This document shows, piece after piece, positions 32,377 to 42,669 of a stretch of 64,000 nucleotides of DNA. Source of the DNA: Prorocentrum cordatum (lineage: Eukaryota > Sar > Dinophyceae > Prorocentrales > Prorocentraceae); NCBI GenBank assembly GCA_963575745.1, contig CAUYUJ010014620.1:1-64000 (forward strand), read 5' to 3'. The position numbers were made by a program, and so were the translations under genes. The notes beneath the pieces were generated by a model, which saw only the letters and a program-made list of their open reading frames with translations, did not search any database and was not told the DNA's origin. The first letter of the stretch is position 1, and each line of letters opens with the position of its first letter.

Positions 32377-33311
32377 TAGCGGCCGTCATCGGCCCCGCCC
32401 CCCCCTGATGACGTCACGTTCCGTGCCGGCTGCGTCCGGGAATGCCTAGGGACGACCGAATTCAAGTAGGACCAGCATGTCGGTGGCGATCTGCACCACA
32501 GCGCTTGTGTACACCACAATGCTCGCGTGCGCCACAGCGCGCGTGTACACCACAACGAATGTGTACACCGCAACAGCCGTGTGCAACGCAGCGCCTGTGT
32601 ACACCACAGTGCTTGTGTGCACCACATCGCTTGTGTACACCACAGTGAATGTGTACACCGCAACAGCCGTGTGCAACACAGCGCCTGTGGACACCACATT
32701 ACTTGCGTGCACCACATCGCCTGTGGACACCACATCGAATGTGTACACCGCAGCAACCATACGAGACCTATGTTGCTTCGCAGCAGCAATTCGGCCCCTG
32801 ACTTTCGTCTTGGGTTCGGTTTAGTGAAGTGATGAATTTCGGGGTCCTCGCGTGGGAACAAACATCACTTCACTAATGTGGGGCCCCTGGGGTCTCAGTG
32901 GGCCCTGGGGCCCAAAATTAGTGACGTGATGGTTTTCGGGCCTCGAAAGCCATGTACACCACAGCGCTTTGTACATCACGATGCTTGCATACACCACAGC
33001 GTCTGTGCACACCACGGTGCCTGTGTACACCACAGTACCCGCATGCAACGCAATGCTGGTGTACACCACACTGCATGCGTGCACAGGACAGGTAGGAGCA
33101 TGTAAGTGAGGATTTACTGCAGACAGCTAACCACCACGCCAGGAACATGCGGATAGCAAAATACGATGTTCTTCTCTCCTCCCTCCTCCTCCTCCTCCTC
33201 CTCTTCTTCTTCTTCTTCTTTTCTGAGTATTATTTTTCTTATTATTATTATTATTCTTCTTCTTCTTTTTCCTCTTCTTTTTCTTCTTCTTATTCTTCCT
33301 CTTGTGATTCC

Positions 33312-33343
<32 letters not shown>

Positions 33344-34195
33344 TTCCACCTCCTCCCCCTCCTCCTCCTCCTCCCCCTCCTCCTCCTCCTCCTCCTCCTC
33401 CTCCTCCTCCTCCTCCTCCTCCTCCTCCTTCCTCCTCCTCTCCTCCTCCTTCCTCCTCCTCCTCCCTTCCTCCCTCCTCCTCCTCCTCCTCCTGTTCCTC
33501 CTCTTCTCTGGTCTCTCCCCCTCCTCCTCTCCTCCTCCTTTCCTCCTCCTCCTCCTCCTCCTCCTCCTTACCCTTCCCCTTTTCGTGCGTGTCGGCGCTA
33601 CAGCGAACGCGCGCGTCTCGGCGTGCATCGCAAAATGGTTTGATAAATCAGTCCATTTGGTTCTCCGACGGCCAATTCTGCGGGAGCCTTTTGGTCGCAT
33701 ATGGGAAGAGTTAGGATGATGCGGGAGGGCCCGGGAAGCCTCGTAGATTCCGGCTTCGCTCCTTTTTCCATACGGACTCTTTGCCAAATCCGATATCCAA
33801 CAAGTAACACGGTTGCTGTGGTGCGAACATGCGGAGTGATTTACACAGGCGCTGTTGTGCACGCGGGCACCGTAGTGTACACTGGTGCTGTGCTGCGCAC
33901 GGTTGCTGTGGTGCACACTGGCGCCGTGGTGTGCGCAAGCGTTGTGGTGCACGCAAGCACTGTGGCACACACAAGCGCTGTGTTGCACGCGGCTGTTGTG
34001 GTGTAGACAGGCGCTGTGGTGTACACGCGCGCTGTGGTGCATGCAGGCACTGTGGTGTACACAGGCGCTGTGGTGCAAATCGCCACCAACATGCTGCTAC
34101 TATCCGTCCCCGGTCATTTCTAAGCATTCCCAGACGCCGCCGGCGCGAAATGTGACGTCATCGGCCCACGGCCGTCATCCTGGGAGAATAAAAAC
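32377..34195 (+). mobile_element. Composite inverted-repeat unit with CACCACAG minisatellite arms
   Basis: Left arm: cggccgtcatcggcc, gatgacgtcacgttccgtgc, gcgtccgggaatgcctag, catgtcggtggcgatctgca, then about fifteen 18-20 bp units of gtgtacaccacagcgc to 32,760. The right arm is its reverse complement: minisatellite 33,830-34,080, then gcgccaccaacatgctgct-like sequence, aagcattcccagacgccg and tgacgtcatcggcc to about 34,195. A few extra units lie at 32,955-33,060. The centre holds a small inverted repeat (32,818-32,880) and a pyrimidine tract. Confidence 0.78.
33172..33582 (+). repeat. (TCC/TTC)n pyrimidine tract, 410 bp
   Basis: ttcttctt, ttattatt and cctcctcct blocks, grading from TTC/TTA-rich to TCC-rich. 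Lies inside the composite unit above. Confidence 0.95.
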
Positions 34196-37100
34196 CTGGG
34201 TCTACGCGGACACAGCGCCTTCCGCTCGAAGGATGGGTTTGCGATCGACGTCGTCGGCGTTGATCATCTTCTGGGCCCAACGTTCCTACTTAGCCCGCCC
34301 AACCACCGAAGGCGAAGCAAACCCGTGCACTCGGGTAACACTCCGGAGCGAGCGCGCAGTCGAAAGCAGGCGGCGCCCAAAGTGATAACGCTGGGTATTG
34401 AACCCCGTGCCCTGGCCCGTCGCACGCTTTCGCGGGCGCCTTTTCTGGGGAGACCTTCTGCCCGACAGAGGCCTCGGGGATTCACGTAACAACGGCGGAG
34501 GCAATCTATCCTCCTCGGCATCTACGTCGCAGTACGCAAGTGAATGCCCGCTGAAAGCCGCGGCGCCCCAGACACCGCCCCCGGGCCCGCGCCGCCCCCG
34601 CCGCCACTTTCGGGCACGGGCTCGGGCGCTAGGGCGGGGACACATTCGGCCTGCTTCTGGCGGGCCATTCTCGTCCAGGGGCACAAACGAGGGCGCGCCA
34701 GGGAGATCCGCGACCATGTCTGACAAGCCCCTCCGCGCCCAAAAATCACGACCTACGATCCACGCGCGCAGGCGGCAGATCCAATGGACACCCCCCCGCT
34801 CGCGCGGGCCGCGCGAGCTTCCACGTGCAAAATTTGTTTAAATTTGGGCCTTCCCCAAGCCGGCTGCCTCTCAAGCCCGGCAGTTTGCAAATTCGTTAAT
34901 TGCCGTTCTTGCGCCATGTCTCGAAAATGGACTGGTTCGAACTGGCCCTGGCATGGCCCTTGGTTTTCCCACGCTGGCGGCCGATCCGCGCTTCGACCGC
35001 CGAAGCTCCCAGGCGCGACGTCTTGGCCGGGGCCGGGCGAGAGCTTCCCCGAGGCCCTATCGCGCAGCTCGCCGGGCCAGAGCGCCGACAACGCAGCGAG
35101 AGCGCCGTCGGCATCAGGGGGGGCCAGGGACGTGGCGACGCAGAAATATTCAGCGCACCCCGTGCTCCGACTCAAGAATCCAGCGATGGGCGCGGCCCCA
35201 TAAATCGCGCGCCTGAATCTGCCGCCAGCGCCGGTGCACATAACGGGCCACCTTGCTTCGCGGAGGCGCCCGTGCACGGCGTGGAAGGAGGAGCTGTCAA
35301 ATCGCCATCAACGTGCCAACCTGGGAAACATCCTTCGAGCCAACGCGGGTCTTCCCCGGCCACTTCCGCGCGGCCGTAGACGCGCCTGGAGGAGGGCGAG
35401 GGGGGCGCGCGGAAAAGAAAAACTGCGCGCGCTGGCAACGTTCGGCGGGCGCCGCGCCCGCGGGCAAAATCACGTCGGGCCGGCGGCCCTCGCGCCGCAG
35501 GGGCGCCGTGCACGGGCAACCAAAACAACAACGAAGGGCTACATTCAGACCCGCGCCCGGCGCAGGCGGGGCGCGTCGACGCGCCAGCATCTGGGAGACC
35601 GCGCCGGCACCAGTGCGCTCCGCGATGGGCGGGCCCGCGCGCTTGCGCCTCTGGCGTCGCGCGTGGCCTGATGCAACCCAGCCAGGGCGGGCGCCCATGG
35701 GTCAGCTCGCTGCAGAGGCGGGCGGGGCGCCTCTGCAGAGGATCTCGACATGGTCAGCTCGCTGCGGCCACCGGCCCTTCCTCGGCAGCACCTGCAACGC
35801 CTATCTCCGTAGACCGCCGCGACGACGCCGCTGCTCGCCTGCCCGTCGACGACGGCCGCGGCCGCCGGGGCCTCGGATCGTCGCCCTCGTCAGCGCTCCC
35901 ACCTCGAGGCCGGGCGCCGCGCCGGGCGCGGGCCGAGGGCCTCGAGGCGCGCGCCCGCGGCCGAATGGGCTCGCTGCGTGGGCCTCGCTCTGCTCGGGGG
36001 CTCGGCGGCGGCCCGCTTCGCTGCCGTCGCCGCCCAGGCGTTGGGGGCCCGCGTCGGCTGCTCTCAAACTCCGCGGCCAGCTGCGAATCAGTCGCTGGCT
36101 ATCCCGTCTCACTCCGGGGCGCGATCGGCGCCCTTCGACGAGGCTTCGCGCAGCCAGCGGGCGCCGCTGCGCCGCCAACCTGCCAGCGCCGACGGCCTGG
36201 AGGAGGCCGTTGTTGACTCGACTCAGGCGCGGCGCTGGCCGGGGGGGGGGCTGGGGGCCGCTCGCTGCGCGAGCGCGAGCGCGAGGTGCTGCGCCGCTCC
36301 TATCGCGCGCGAGCTCGCAGCGGCCGTCGCGCCACTGGCCGCCGCGACAGGCCTGCCCCCGCGCCCCGCGCGGCCCCGCGCGTCGGGGGCTTGCCCCGGC
36401 GACCTGCACCTTGAACTCTTGGTGGCTGATCAGATCGCGCCCCTAGAATAGGTCCGCGACAGGCGCGCCGGCAATGCTGCGCGGCGGCCCGGCGCAAGTG
36501 GCAACCGCGTCAAGCTTGCCCCCCCCGAGCCGTCTCACCAGCGCGCCCTGTCGGCCTCGAGTGGGGCGAGGTGCTGGGCGCGCGCCCCCGATAGGCCGCG
36601 GCCGACGGGCCGCCGAAGCCACGGCCGCGCGCGCGCGAGCTCGCCACTGCCGCGGGCGGCGCCGCCCACTGGGCGCGCGCGGCGGGCCCTGCCCTCGCCG
36701 ATGGGCGACGCCCCGGGGACTCGGCGGAGGCGCGGCGGCAGCCGGCGCGGCGGCCGAAGTCGGCCCTGCGCCCGGCCCAAGACGGCGCCTTCGCTGAACG
36801 ACGCCAGGGCCCGATCAAGTTCGTCTGGCGCAGCAGGCGTGAGCTTGTCGCGGCAGCCCTGGCTTGCCACCGCGCCCCAGCTCGGCGGGCCTGCGCCTGC
36901 GGCCCCGTGGGCGGGCCCAGCGGGGCCCCCGCTGCCGCGCCGGCGCCGGCGTCGCCGCGCCGCCGGCTGCAAGCGGCGGCGCGTCGCCCTCCAACTCTCC
37001 GTGGCCGACCGGCGCTGCGGGGCGGATCGCGTCGCCCCGGGTGAACTTGAAGGCCGTGCACCTTGCTGCTGGCGGGCCCTCCTCCAGGGCCCGCGCGCGC

Positions 37101-37389
37101 CGCTCGTCGCCCCCCTCTGACGGTCCCGAACTAGTGGGCTGCTCGAGCGGTCGGCAGGGTCGACGGGCGGTCCGTCGCGGGCGCGCAAGCTCGAGCGCTC
37201 GAAGGCGCGCGCCACGGCGCGGGTGTCCCACGCCGAAAGGAGCCCAGATGATGGCCACCCCTCCTCTGGGATCACACAACCTCGAACGACTCCGGCCTGG
37301 CCCTCGAGCTGGGGCTGCCGCGCCCGCCCGCGGGCTTCCTGGCGCGCGCGGAACTGCGCGGCCCATCTGCAAGCGTCCATCAGCCAGGA
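34196..37389 (-). other. GC-rich block, possibly eroded coding DNA
   Basis: Very GC-rich from about 34.4 kb to the edge of the 20 kb element. Long frames exist on both strands, as expected at this GC. The least repeat-like is on the minus strand nearest the element, about 36.8-37.39 kb, reading DYSWLMDACRW, QFRARQEARG and CVIPEEGWPSSG, but it degrades into Arg/Ala/Gly strings. I recognise no domain. It could be a decayed gene or retroelement into which the large element inserted. Confidence 0.3.
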
Positions 37390-37395
37390 GTAATC

Positions 37396-37490
37396 TTGGC
37401 AGAACACAGTGGCATTTTTTTTGAGAAAGGTATTTTTCCCACCCGCCCACGTTCGGTTCTGATCGTCAGCTTGCTGGTTCATATGCAAAC
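37396..37490 (+). repeat. Left terminal inverted repeat of the 19.9 kb element
   Basis: Pairs with 57,170-57,268. The outer 19 bp are identical, and similarity falls inward until simple (TCC)n and (GGA)n tracts begin on the respective sides. Confidence 0.75.
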
Positions 37491-37494
37491 TTTC

Positions 37495-37603
37495 ACTCCT
37501 CCTCCTCCTCCTGCTCCTCCTCCTCCTCCTCATCTTCTCATCCGTTCTCTATCCTCCTCTTCCTCCTCCTCCTCCTCCTCCTCCTCAGTCTCCTCCTCCT
37601 TGT
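37495..37603 (+). repeat. (TCC)n tract next to the left terminus
   Basis: Two blocks of cctcctcct with a short interruption. The right end of the element has pyrimidine-rich DNA at 57,085-57,170 instead. Confidence 0.9.
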
Positions 37604-37923
37604 CCTTGAGCCCTGCTTGGAACTCGCTTGAGCCTCCATTCCTGGGCCACTGGTTCCAATCCTTGGGCCCCGCCCTGCAAGGCGCCTCTTTGGGGCCCAC
37701 CTTGAGGCCCCCCCGCCTTGGGGTTAGGATGGTGTCGCATAGCATACAATTGCTACAGTGAGGGGCTGAACGGTCGGAAGTTCTGCCCTGGGGCACGGCC
37801 CACTTGCCGCTCTTTTCCGCTGTGGATCTACACCTCTTCTGCCGCGCGGCCGTTTTGGCCCAACAACATGCTTATCGAACAACGGCCCCTGTGTTGCTAG
37901 ACACTCCCAGTGCTGTTGTCGTG

Positions 37924-38451
37924 ATGGTCGGCGTTGGCCCGCCCCCAGCTGCTGCTGCCGGCGGCATTCCGAGCCGCGGTCGTTCGAGGAGCCCCCAGCC
38001 GTACCGCATGAGCAAAGTAGGATCCATCGTGAGCTTGGTGAACATGCCTCTTGAGAGTGATGGGCAAGTGCTGATTCAGGGGGAGGTGAATTGGTCGACA
38101 CTGTGGACGCGTAGGGTGACGCATCCTCAGCTTCGCGACGTCCATCTGAGTCACAAGGTGGCGCAGTTCAGGACTGTGATGTTCTGCACCAACTGCTACA
38201 ATTGGGTTCGGGATGTCAGGAGGTTCGAAATGTTCAGAGAGTGCGCCGGATATAGTTTGACAAAGTACACTCGCAAAGTACGTCGCAACCTGATGAGGGG
38301 TCAGTTCCCATACAAGGCGCGGCCTAAAAATGGCTGTGACGCTTTTGACACGCAAGATGGCCGCATTGTCCACGATCCTAGGGATTGGGATGGAGTCCCA
38401 AAGCCAGAGCCGATTGCGCTTGCGTTTGCCGCCGGCTATTCACCAAACTGA
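37924..38451 (+). CDS. Hypothetical protein with CxxC, 175 aa
   Basis: The first ATG of an open frame that extends further upstream without one; the true 5' end may be an upstream exon. An N-terminal Ala/Pro/Arg-Ser segment (residues about 5-30, including SRGRSRSPQP) precedes a globular-looking region. CTNC is at residues 88-91 and another Cys at 107 (FRECAGY), followed by a basic stretch (KYTRKVRRNLMRG); this could be an incomplete zinc site with a nucleic-acid-binding patch. It ends at a TGA and no later exon is identified. I recognise no family. Composition and lack of repeats make it likely coding. It is the first gene inside the 19.9 kb element, same strand as the methyltransferase 4.2 kb downstream. 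Confidence 0.55.
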   Translation: MVGVGPPPAAAAGGIPSRGRSRSPQPYRMSKVGSIVSLVNMPLESDGQVLIQGEVNWSTLWTRRVTHPQLRDVHLSHKVAQFRTVMFCTNCYNWVRDVRRFEMFRECAGYSLTKYTRKVRRNLMRGQFPYKARPKNGCDAFDTQDGRIVHDPRDWDGVPKPEPIALAFAAGYSPN

Positions 38452-38985
38452 ACAGAATAGGCCGCCAATAGGGGTGAGTGTTGCAATCCTACTCTTCTCG
38501 TTGATTCGATTTGGGGTCGTCTTGGCGCTTGAAAACAGAATAACATCGTGCTTCGTCTAAACAAGCGTCGTGTGTCGGATGGGTTCCTTATCTCATGAAG
38601 GGGCTTCTCGTTCAGCGAGGTTTGTTTGCATAGCACAAAGAACCAACCTCCTCCTATCATCCCCCGCCTCTGCCCCCTCTTTCTGACGAAGTTTTCTGGA
38701 GAACGACTGCGGAAGTGAGGAGGAGGAAAAAGAGGGGGAGGAAGGGGTTCGTTCCATGCGCAAAGCGGACAAAGAGAGGAGACGGCAAGAGGCCGCAGCT
38801 AGGAGACGCGGACCCCTCAACAGTCCGGGGGTGCGTTGATAATCTCGCTTCGCTTGGCCCTATGGATGGCGTCGGAGAGTGCAAGCACCGTTTGGGGAGA
38901 TCGGAATCGCGATTAAGGTTCGCATCGCCATCATCTTCATCCTCACCAGAGCCATTTGGGCTTCGACCAGCCGATTCTGGCAACG

Positions 38986-41098
38986 ATGGCTCCCAAGCGT
39001 CCAAGGGCAGGTCAGCAGCAACCTGCTGCTGCAGAGCCTGGCCATGCGTCGCAGATGGTCAACCTCACCCCCTGCTCAGAGGACATGGCGCTCAACGGAG
39101 AGTACGTGTCAAAATTTGAAGCGATGATGGCTCGACTGAAGACAGTGCAAGAACTTGAAAACGTGGAGCTGCTCGACGCACAATCAGTGAGCCAAGGAGG
39201 TCATGGCAACGAGCTCGTTCTGGAGGACCTCAAGTACGCGATGCAGCACGACAACACGGACCAGTACCAGGGTGCGATGAACATCTTCGTCCACGACGTC
39301 AGGTGGAGGCCCCAGAAGCCACCATATAATACGAAAGGAATCGACGATTTGGCCAACCACAGCTTCAGCTCGCCTCCCTCTGGGACAACGCGGTTGCAGA
39401 TCCACGTGTACCTCGAGGGACCGGCTGAAGTAGAGACCATGCTCACCACCAAACGTGGCACCATCAAGCGCGTGAGTCCAGAAGAACCAGTGCATGCCTT
39501 CCTCTGGGGATTAGATAAGTTCTTCCAGATCCCACAGAACAGGCGGAGCGTAGAGGAGGCCACTCGATGGGTCACAGCAATCAGGAATACCGACTTCATC
39601 TTCCATACGCTCACGTCTGAGAGCGCCGTGATCAAGAATAGCATCATCTTGCGAGAGGAGTGGAGCCAGCGCTACGCAGCGGTTCAGCGTTCACCTTTGA
39701 GCTTGTTGTGCATGATCATCGAGCAGCGGAAGAGGCTGGGGGAGACCAAATCGGGGAAGGTGACAACAGAGCAGCTGTATAGCTTTTACGAAGGGATTAC
39801 GTGGAGTACCACCAGCGAGAAGATCAGTAAAAATACATTGGAAAACACCTCAGCCATCAGCAACAAATGGGCATTGGCACTGAGCGAAGCTGGCGTGGAT
39901 TGTCAGCAGATCGTCAAGCGCAGCGAGGAAGCCTACGGATTGGAGTCACCTTTCCCGAGCGTTCTCAGCATCTATTTGATATGCTCCAAAGCGGGGAAAC
40001 AGGGGTCCGGCGAAGCTTGGATGTTCGAGATGATCTACGACCAGTTTCGAGCTAAGAACATCGTGAAGGCCAACATGGGGGCCAGCGCCTTGCAGGGTAA
40101 GAGGTTCTCGGACTGCGACGTGTTAGCTTTCAAGAAGGAGCTGAAGGACGCCATCCTGAACGACGAGCTGAACACGTTGGCCATACCTCAGAGGGTCAAG
40201 ACGACGATCCGGAACTACCTTCAGAGTCCGAGCGCCTACAGGGCCAAAGAGGGCTTCCCCGACAACCAGTTCGCCCGCTTCGTCGAGCCTGTCGCCCAGA
40301 CCGACTGGAAACAAGAGTTTGGCAGACCTGAAGGTTTATTCGATTCGTTCGCTTCTACCTTGATCTATGGGAAGGGCTACAACAACACCATCCTGCAAGC
40401 GCTGAAGCTTGGAAAGAGCCCCGCAGATGCACTGCGGTACGGTTCGATGGGCCAGGACTTGCAGAAGGTCCATTCCGCCATCGAGGAGGAGAAGCAGGCA
40501 GCGGAGGAAAAAAAGAAGACAGCCAAGGAGAGCACCAAAGAGGACGGCGAACAGAAGGAGGACGACACCAACAAGCAGGAGGAGGAGAACGAGCTGAACG
40601 TCAAGGAGGACGACGACGACGCAAGGCAGCGGTGGTTCAACCACGCGTCTTCCTTGGTGAGGTCGCGCGTGACTCTGGTTGCTCCTGGGCCGAATGAGGG
40701 CGCTGTCATTGCAGCGATCAAGGACACCGCAGCGGTCAAGAAGGCGCAGTGCACATCGTGCGAGAACGTCTTGGTGTTGTACAACTGCAAGGGGGAAGGT
40801 CAGAACAAGACCCAGCCCACGATCCGGATGCCAGTCAACAGGTCTGCCTACATGGGTCGTTGCACTCAGGCCGCCATCAAGGTGTTCTGCTCTGACGACC
40901 CCGACAATGTGGATCCTGACCAGATGACTCTTCACCCCAAGGCGTGCTTCGTCTTCCTCGACGCCTTCAAGCCCGCGAACCTCGAGGTTTATTTGAAGGG
41001 CTTCGTGGCGATGGATCGGAAGATTGCTGTGAATACGAAGGACTACTACATCACATATGAGGACGGGCAACACCAAACATCACACCCATCACCACTCA
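38986..41098 (+). CDS. Large element-encoded protein, first exon (about 704 codons)
   Basis: Begins at the ATG of MAPKRPRAGQQ and stays open for about 2.1 kb with non-repetitive, well-mixed amino acids. Residues 1-25 are basic and Gln/Pro/Ala-rich; 25-490 look globular with no motif I know; 498-547 are Glu/Lys/Asp-rich and probably coiled or disordered; 548-700 look globular again (RWFNHASSLVRSRVTLVAP, CTSC near 589). A plausible donor GTAAGA follows at 41,099, at the start of a low-complexity tract. The region after 548 resembles, from memory, a high-copy dinoflagellate family of unknown function whose members continue into a domain like the next exon. Neither function nor splice phase could be settled. 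Confidence 0.62.
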
Positions 41099-41396
41099 GT
41101 AAGAGGGAGGAGGAGGAGGAGCAGGAGGAGGAGGAGGAGGAGGAGGAGGAGGTGGAGGGCGACGACGACGAGGACGATGAGCAGGAGGAGGACGAGGAGG
41201 AGGGCGACGAGGAGGATGAGGAAGGAGGAGGAGGGGGAAGAGGAGCAATCTGCTCCTCCTCCTCCTCCTCCTCCGCCTCCTCATTCGCAGCTTTCTTATC
41301 CTCTTTCTCATCCTTCTCCTCCTCCTACCTCCCTTTCCTTCTCCTCTTCCTCCTCCGCAGCTCCCTCTTCCCTCCTCCATTTTTTTGTTTCCCGAG
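41099..41396 (+). repeat. Putative intron formed of complementary (GGA)n and (TCC)n tracts
   Basis: Starts gtaagaggga, runs as purine-rich aggaggaggag and gacgacgacgagg to about 41,250, then switches to ctcctcctcctcc through 41,365 and ends tttttttgtttcccgag before coding-like sequence. The two halves can pair into a long stem. The donor and acceptor look like splice sites, but the phases of the flanking frames do not match with these exact borders, so one border is off or non-canonical. Confidence 0.5.
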
Positions 41397-42005
41397 GAAT
41401 CGTCGCTGAAGAAACGGCGCGTCCGGGACTGCGCCGAGGCGAGCTTCCCCTGCGTGGAGCACATGACATTCGTCACGAAGGACCCGCTATCTCTGCCTCC
41501 GAAGCAACGGCTGCTCGATTCGAACAGTTCGAACCAGAACAATCACATTGGCCCCCTTGTAACAGTGGATCCGTCCGACAAGGACGAGTGGACTGCATCA
41601 ATCTTCGACAAAACAAAGATCTTGGGAGACAGCCTCATCGAGTCTGGCGGTCGCGTGGCTGGCGCTGCCAAGATGCCGGGGCCTAAGCGGCTCCCCACTG
41701 ATATCGAGAGGGTGTCCCTGCACAGTAACTCGACGATGTTCTACAAAGAGCTGGTCCACTCGTTCGCGGCGTCAAGCATCGTTCAGTTCACGCCCTTGAG
41801 CGAGAACGCCGCCATGGCGGCGATTATGATGAAAATTCCCATCACGTGCGTGTGCTTTACAGAGTTCCACATGCACGCCATGTACAACCGGTTGGTCGCC
41901 CGGGTCTTCAGGAGCCTCACGGATGAGAAGGTAGAGGAACTCTACGAACCCATGGCGGTGGCGGATCTTGTCAACAAGAACGCCGAGGATTGCCGCTGCT
42001 CTATA
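41397..42005 (+). CDS. Second exon: degenerate methyltransferase-like domain
   Basis: An open, non-repetitive frame of about 200 codons. The first half (LKKRRVRDCAEASFP, PLVTVDPSDKDEWTASIFD) links to the previous exon's family as I remember it. The second half, MFYKELVHSFAASSIVQFTP then SENAAMAAIMM, ITCVCFTEFHMHAMYNRLVA, has the layout of a Rossmann methyltransferase: a strand, then where DPxxGSG would sit here FTPLSEN, then a hydrophobic strand, acidic residue and helix. The glycine-rich loop is lost, so SAM binding is doubtful. It resembles the end of N6/N4-type DNA methyltransferases, but this is weak. It stops where a (CCT)n tract begins. Confidence 0.5.
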
Positions 42006-42669
42006 AATCCTCCCCCTCCTCCCCCTCCTCCTCCTCCTCCTCCTCCTCCTTCTCCTCCTCCTTCCTCCTTCTCCTCCTTCTACTCCCTCCCTCTCTCCTT
42101 GTCCTGGGCTTCAGATCTCCCATGGGACCAGACTCCAGTGTCACAAAATATGTCCCTTGTCCTCCTCCTCCTTCTCATCCTCATCTCCTCCTTCTCATCC
42201 TCATTTCCTCCTTCTCATCCTCATCTCCTCCTCCCCCATCCCCTCCTCGCCTCATCCACCGCTTCGTCCTATTCTCGCTCATCCTGCTCATCATGCTCCT
42301 CTTCCTGCCCTACTGCTCAGCCCGCGCCCAAGGAGGGGGCTGGCGACGATGGCGCTGGAGACGGTGGTGGTACCGGCGGCGAGGACAGCCGACCCCCCCG
42401 GCCGGGCCGCCACGACGACAGCGGTTGGCGACGGCGATCGCGGACCAGTGGTCCGCGATCGCCGTGGCACGACGATCAACGACGACGATGACATCGACGA
42501 TCGGCACCGGCAAAAATAACGACAACGATGCCACCACAACGGCGACTACGACGATGTCCACGATGACAGCGGCGACGATGTCGATAACGACGTTGACAAC
42601 ACCGCATCCACATGCCGATTTGGCTCGCAAGCTGGCCCGCGCCACTTTAATTCACAGCCCTCTGAGACG
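42006..42669 (+). other. Pyrimidine-rich probable intron and acidic low-complexity segment
   Basis: 42,006-42,305 is (TCC)n and ctcatcct repeats, a probable intron. 42,310-42,669 is rich in GAC/GAT codons in the frame that leads into the methyltransferase ATG (GDYDDVHDDSGDDVDNDV), suggesting an acidic N-terminal extension or exon, but a TAA interrupts that frame at 42,517-42,519. Whether this joins the methyltransferase to the upstream exons by splicing is unknown. Confidence 0.45.

Noticed and set aside
35253-36446. A 397-codon plus-strand frame
   Set aside because: At this GC content stop codons are rare; the product is Arg/Ala/Pro-rich with no motif, and the opposite strand is equally open.
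38986-41098. Calling the long ORF a retrotransposon Gag
   Set aside because: No CCHC knuckle, protease, reverse transcriptase or LTR was seen near it; the CTSC pair alone is not enough.
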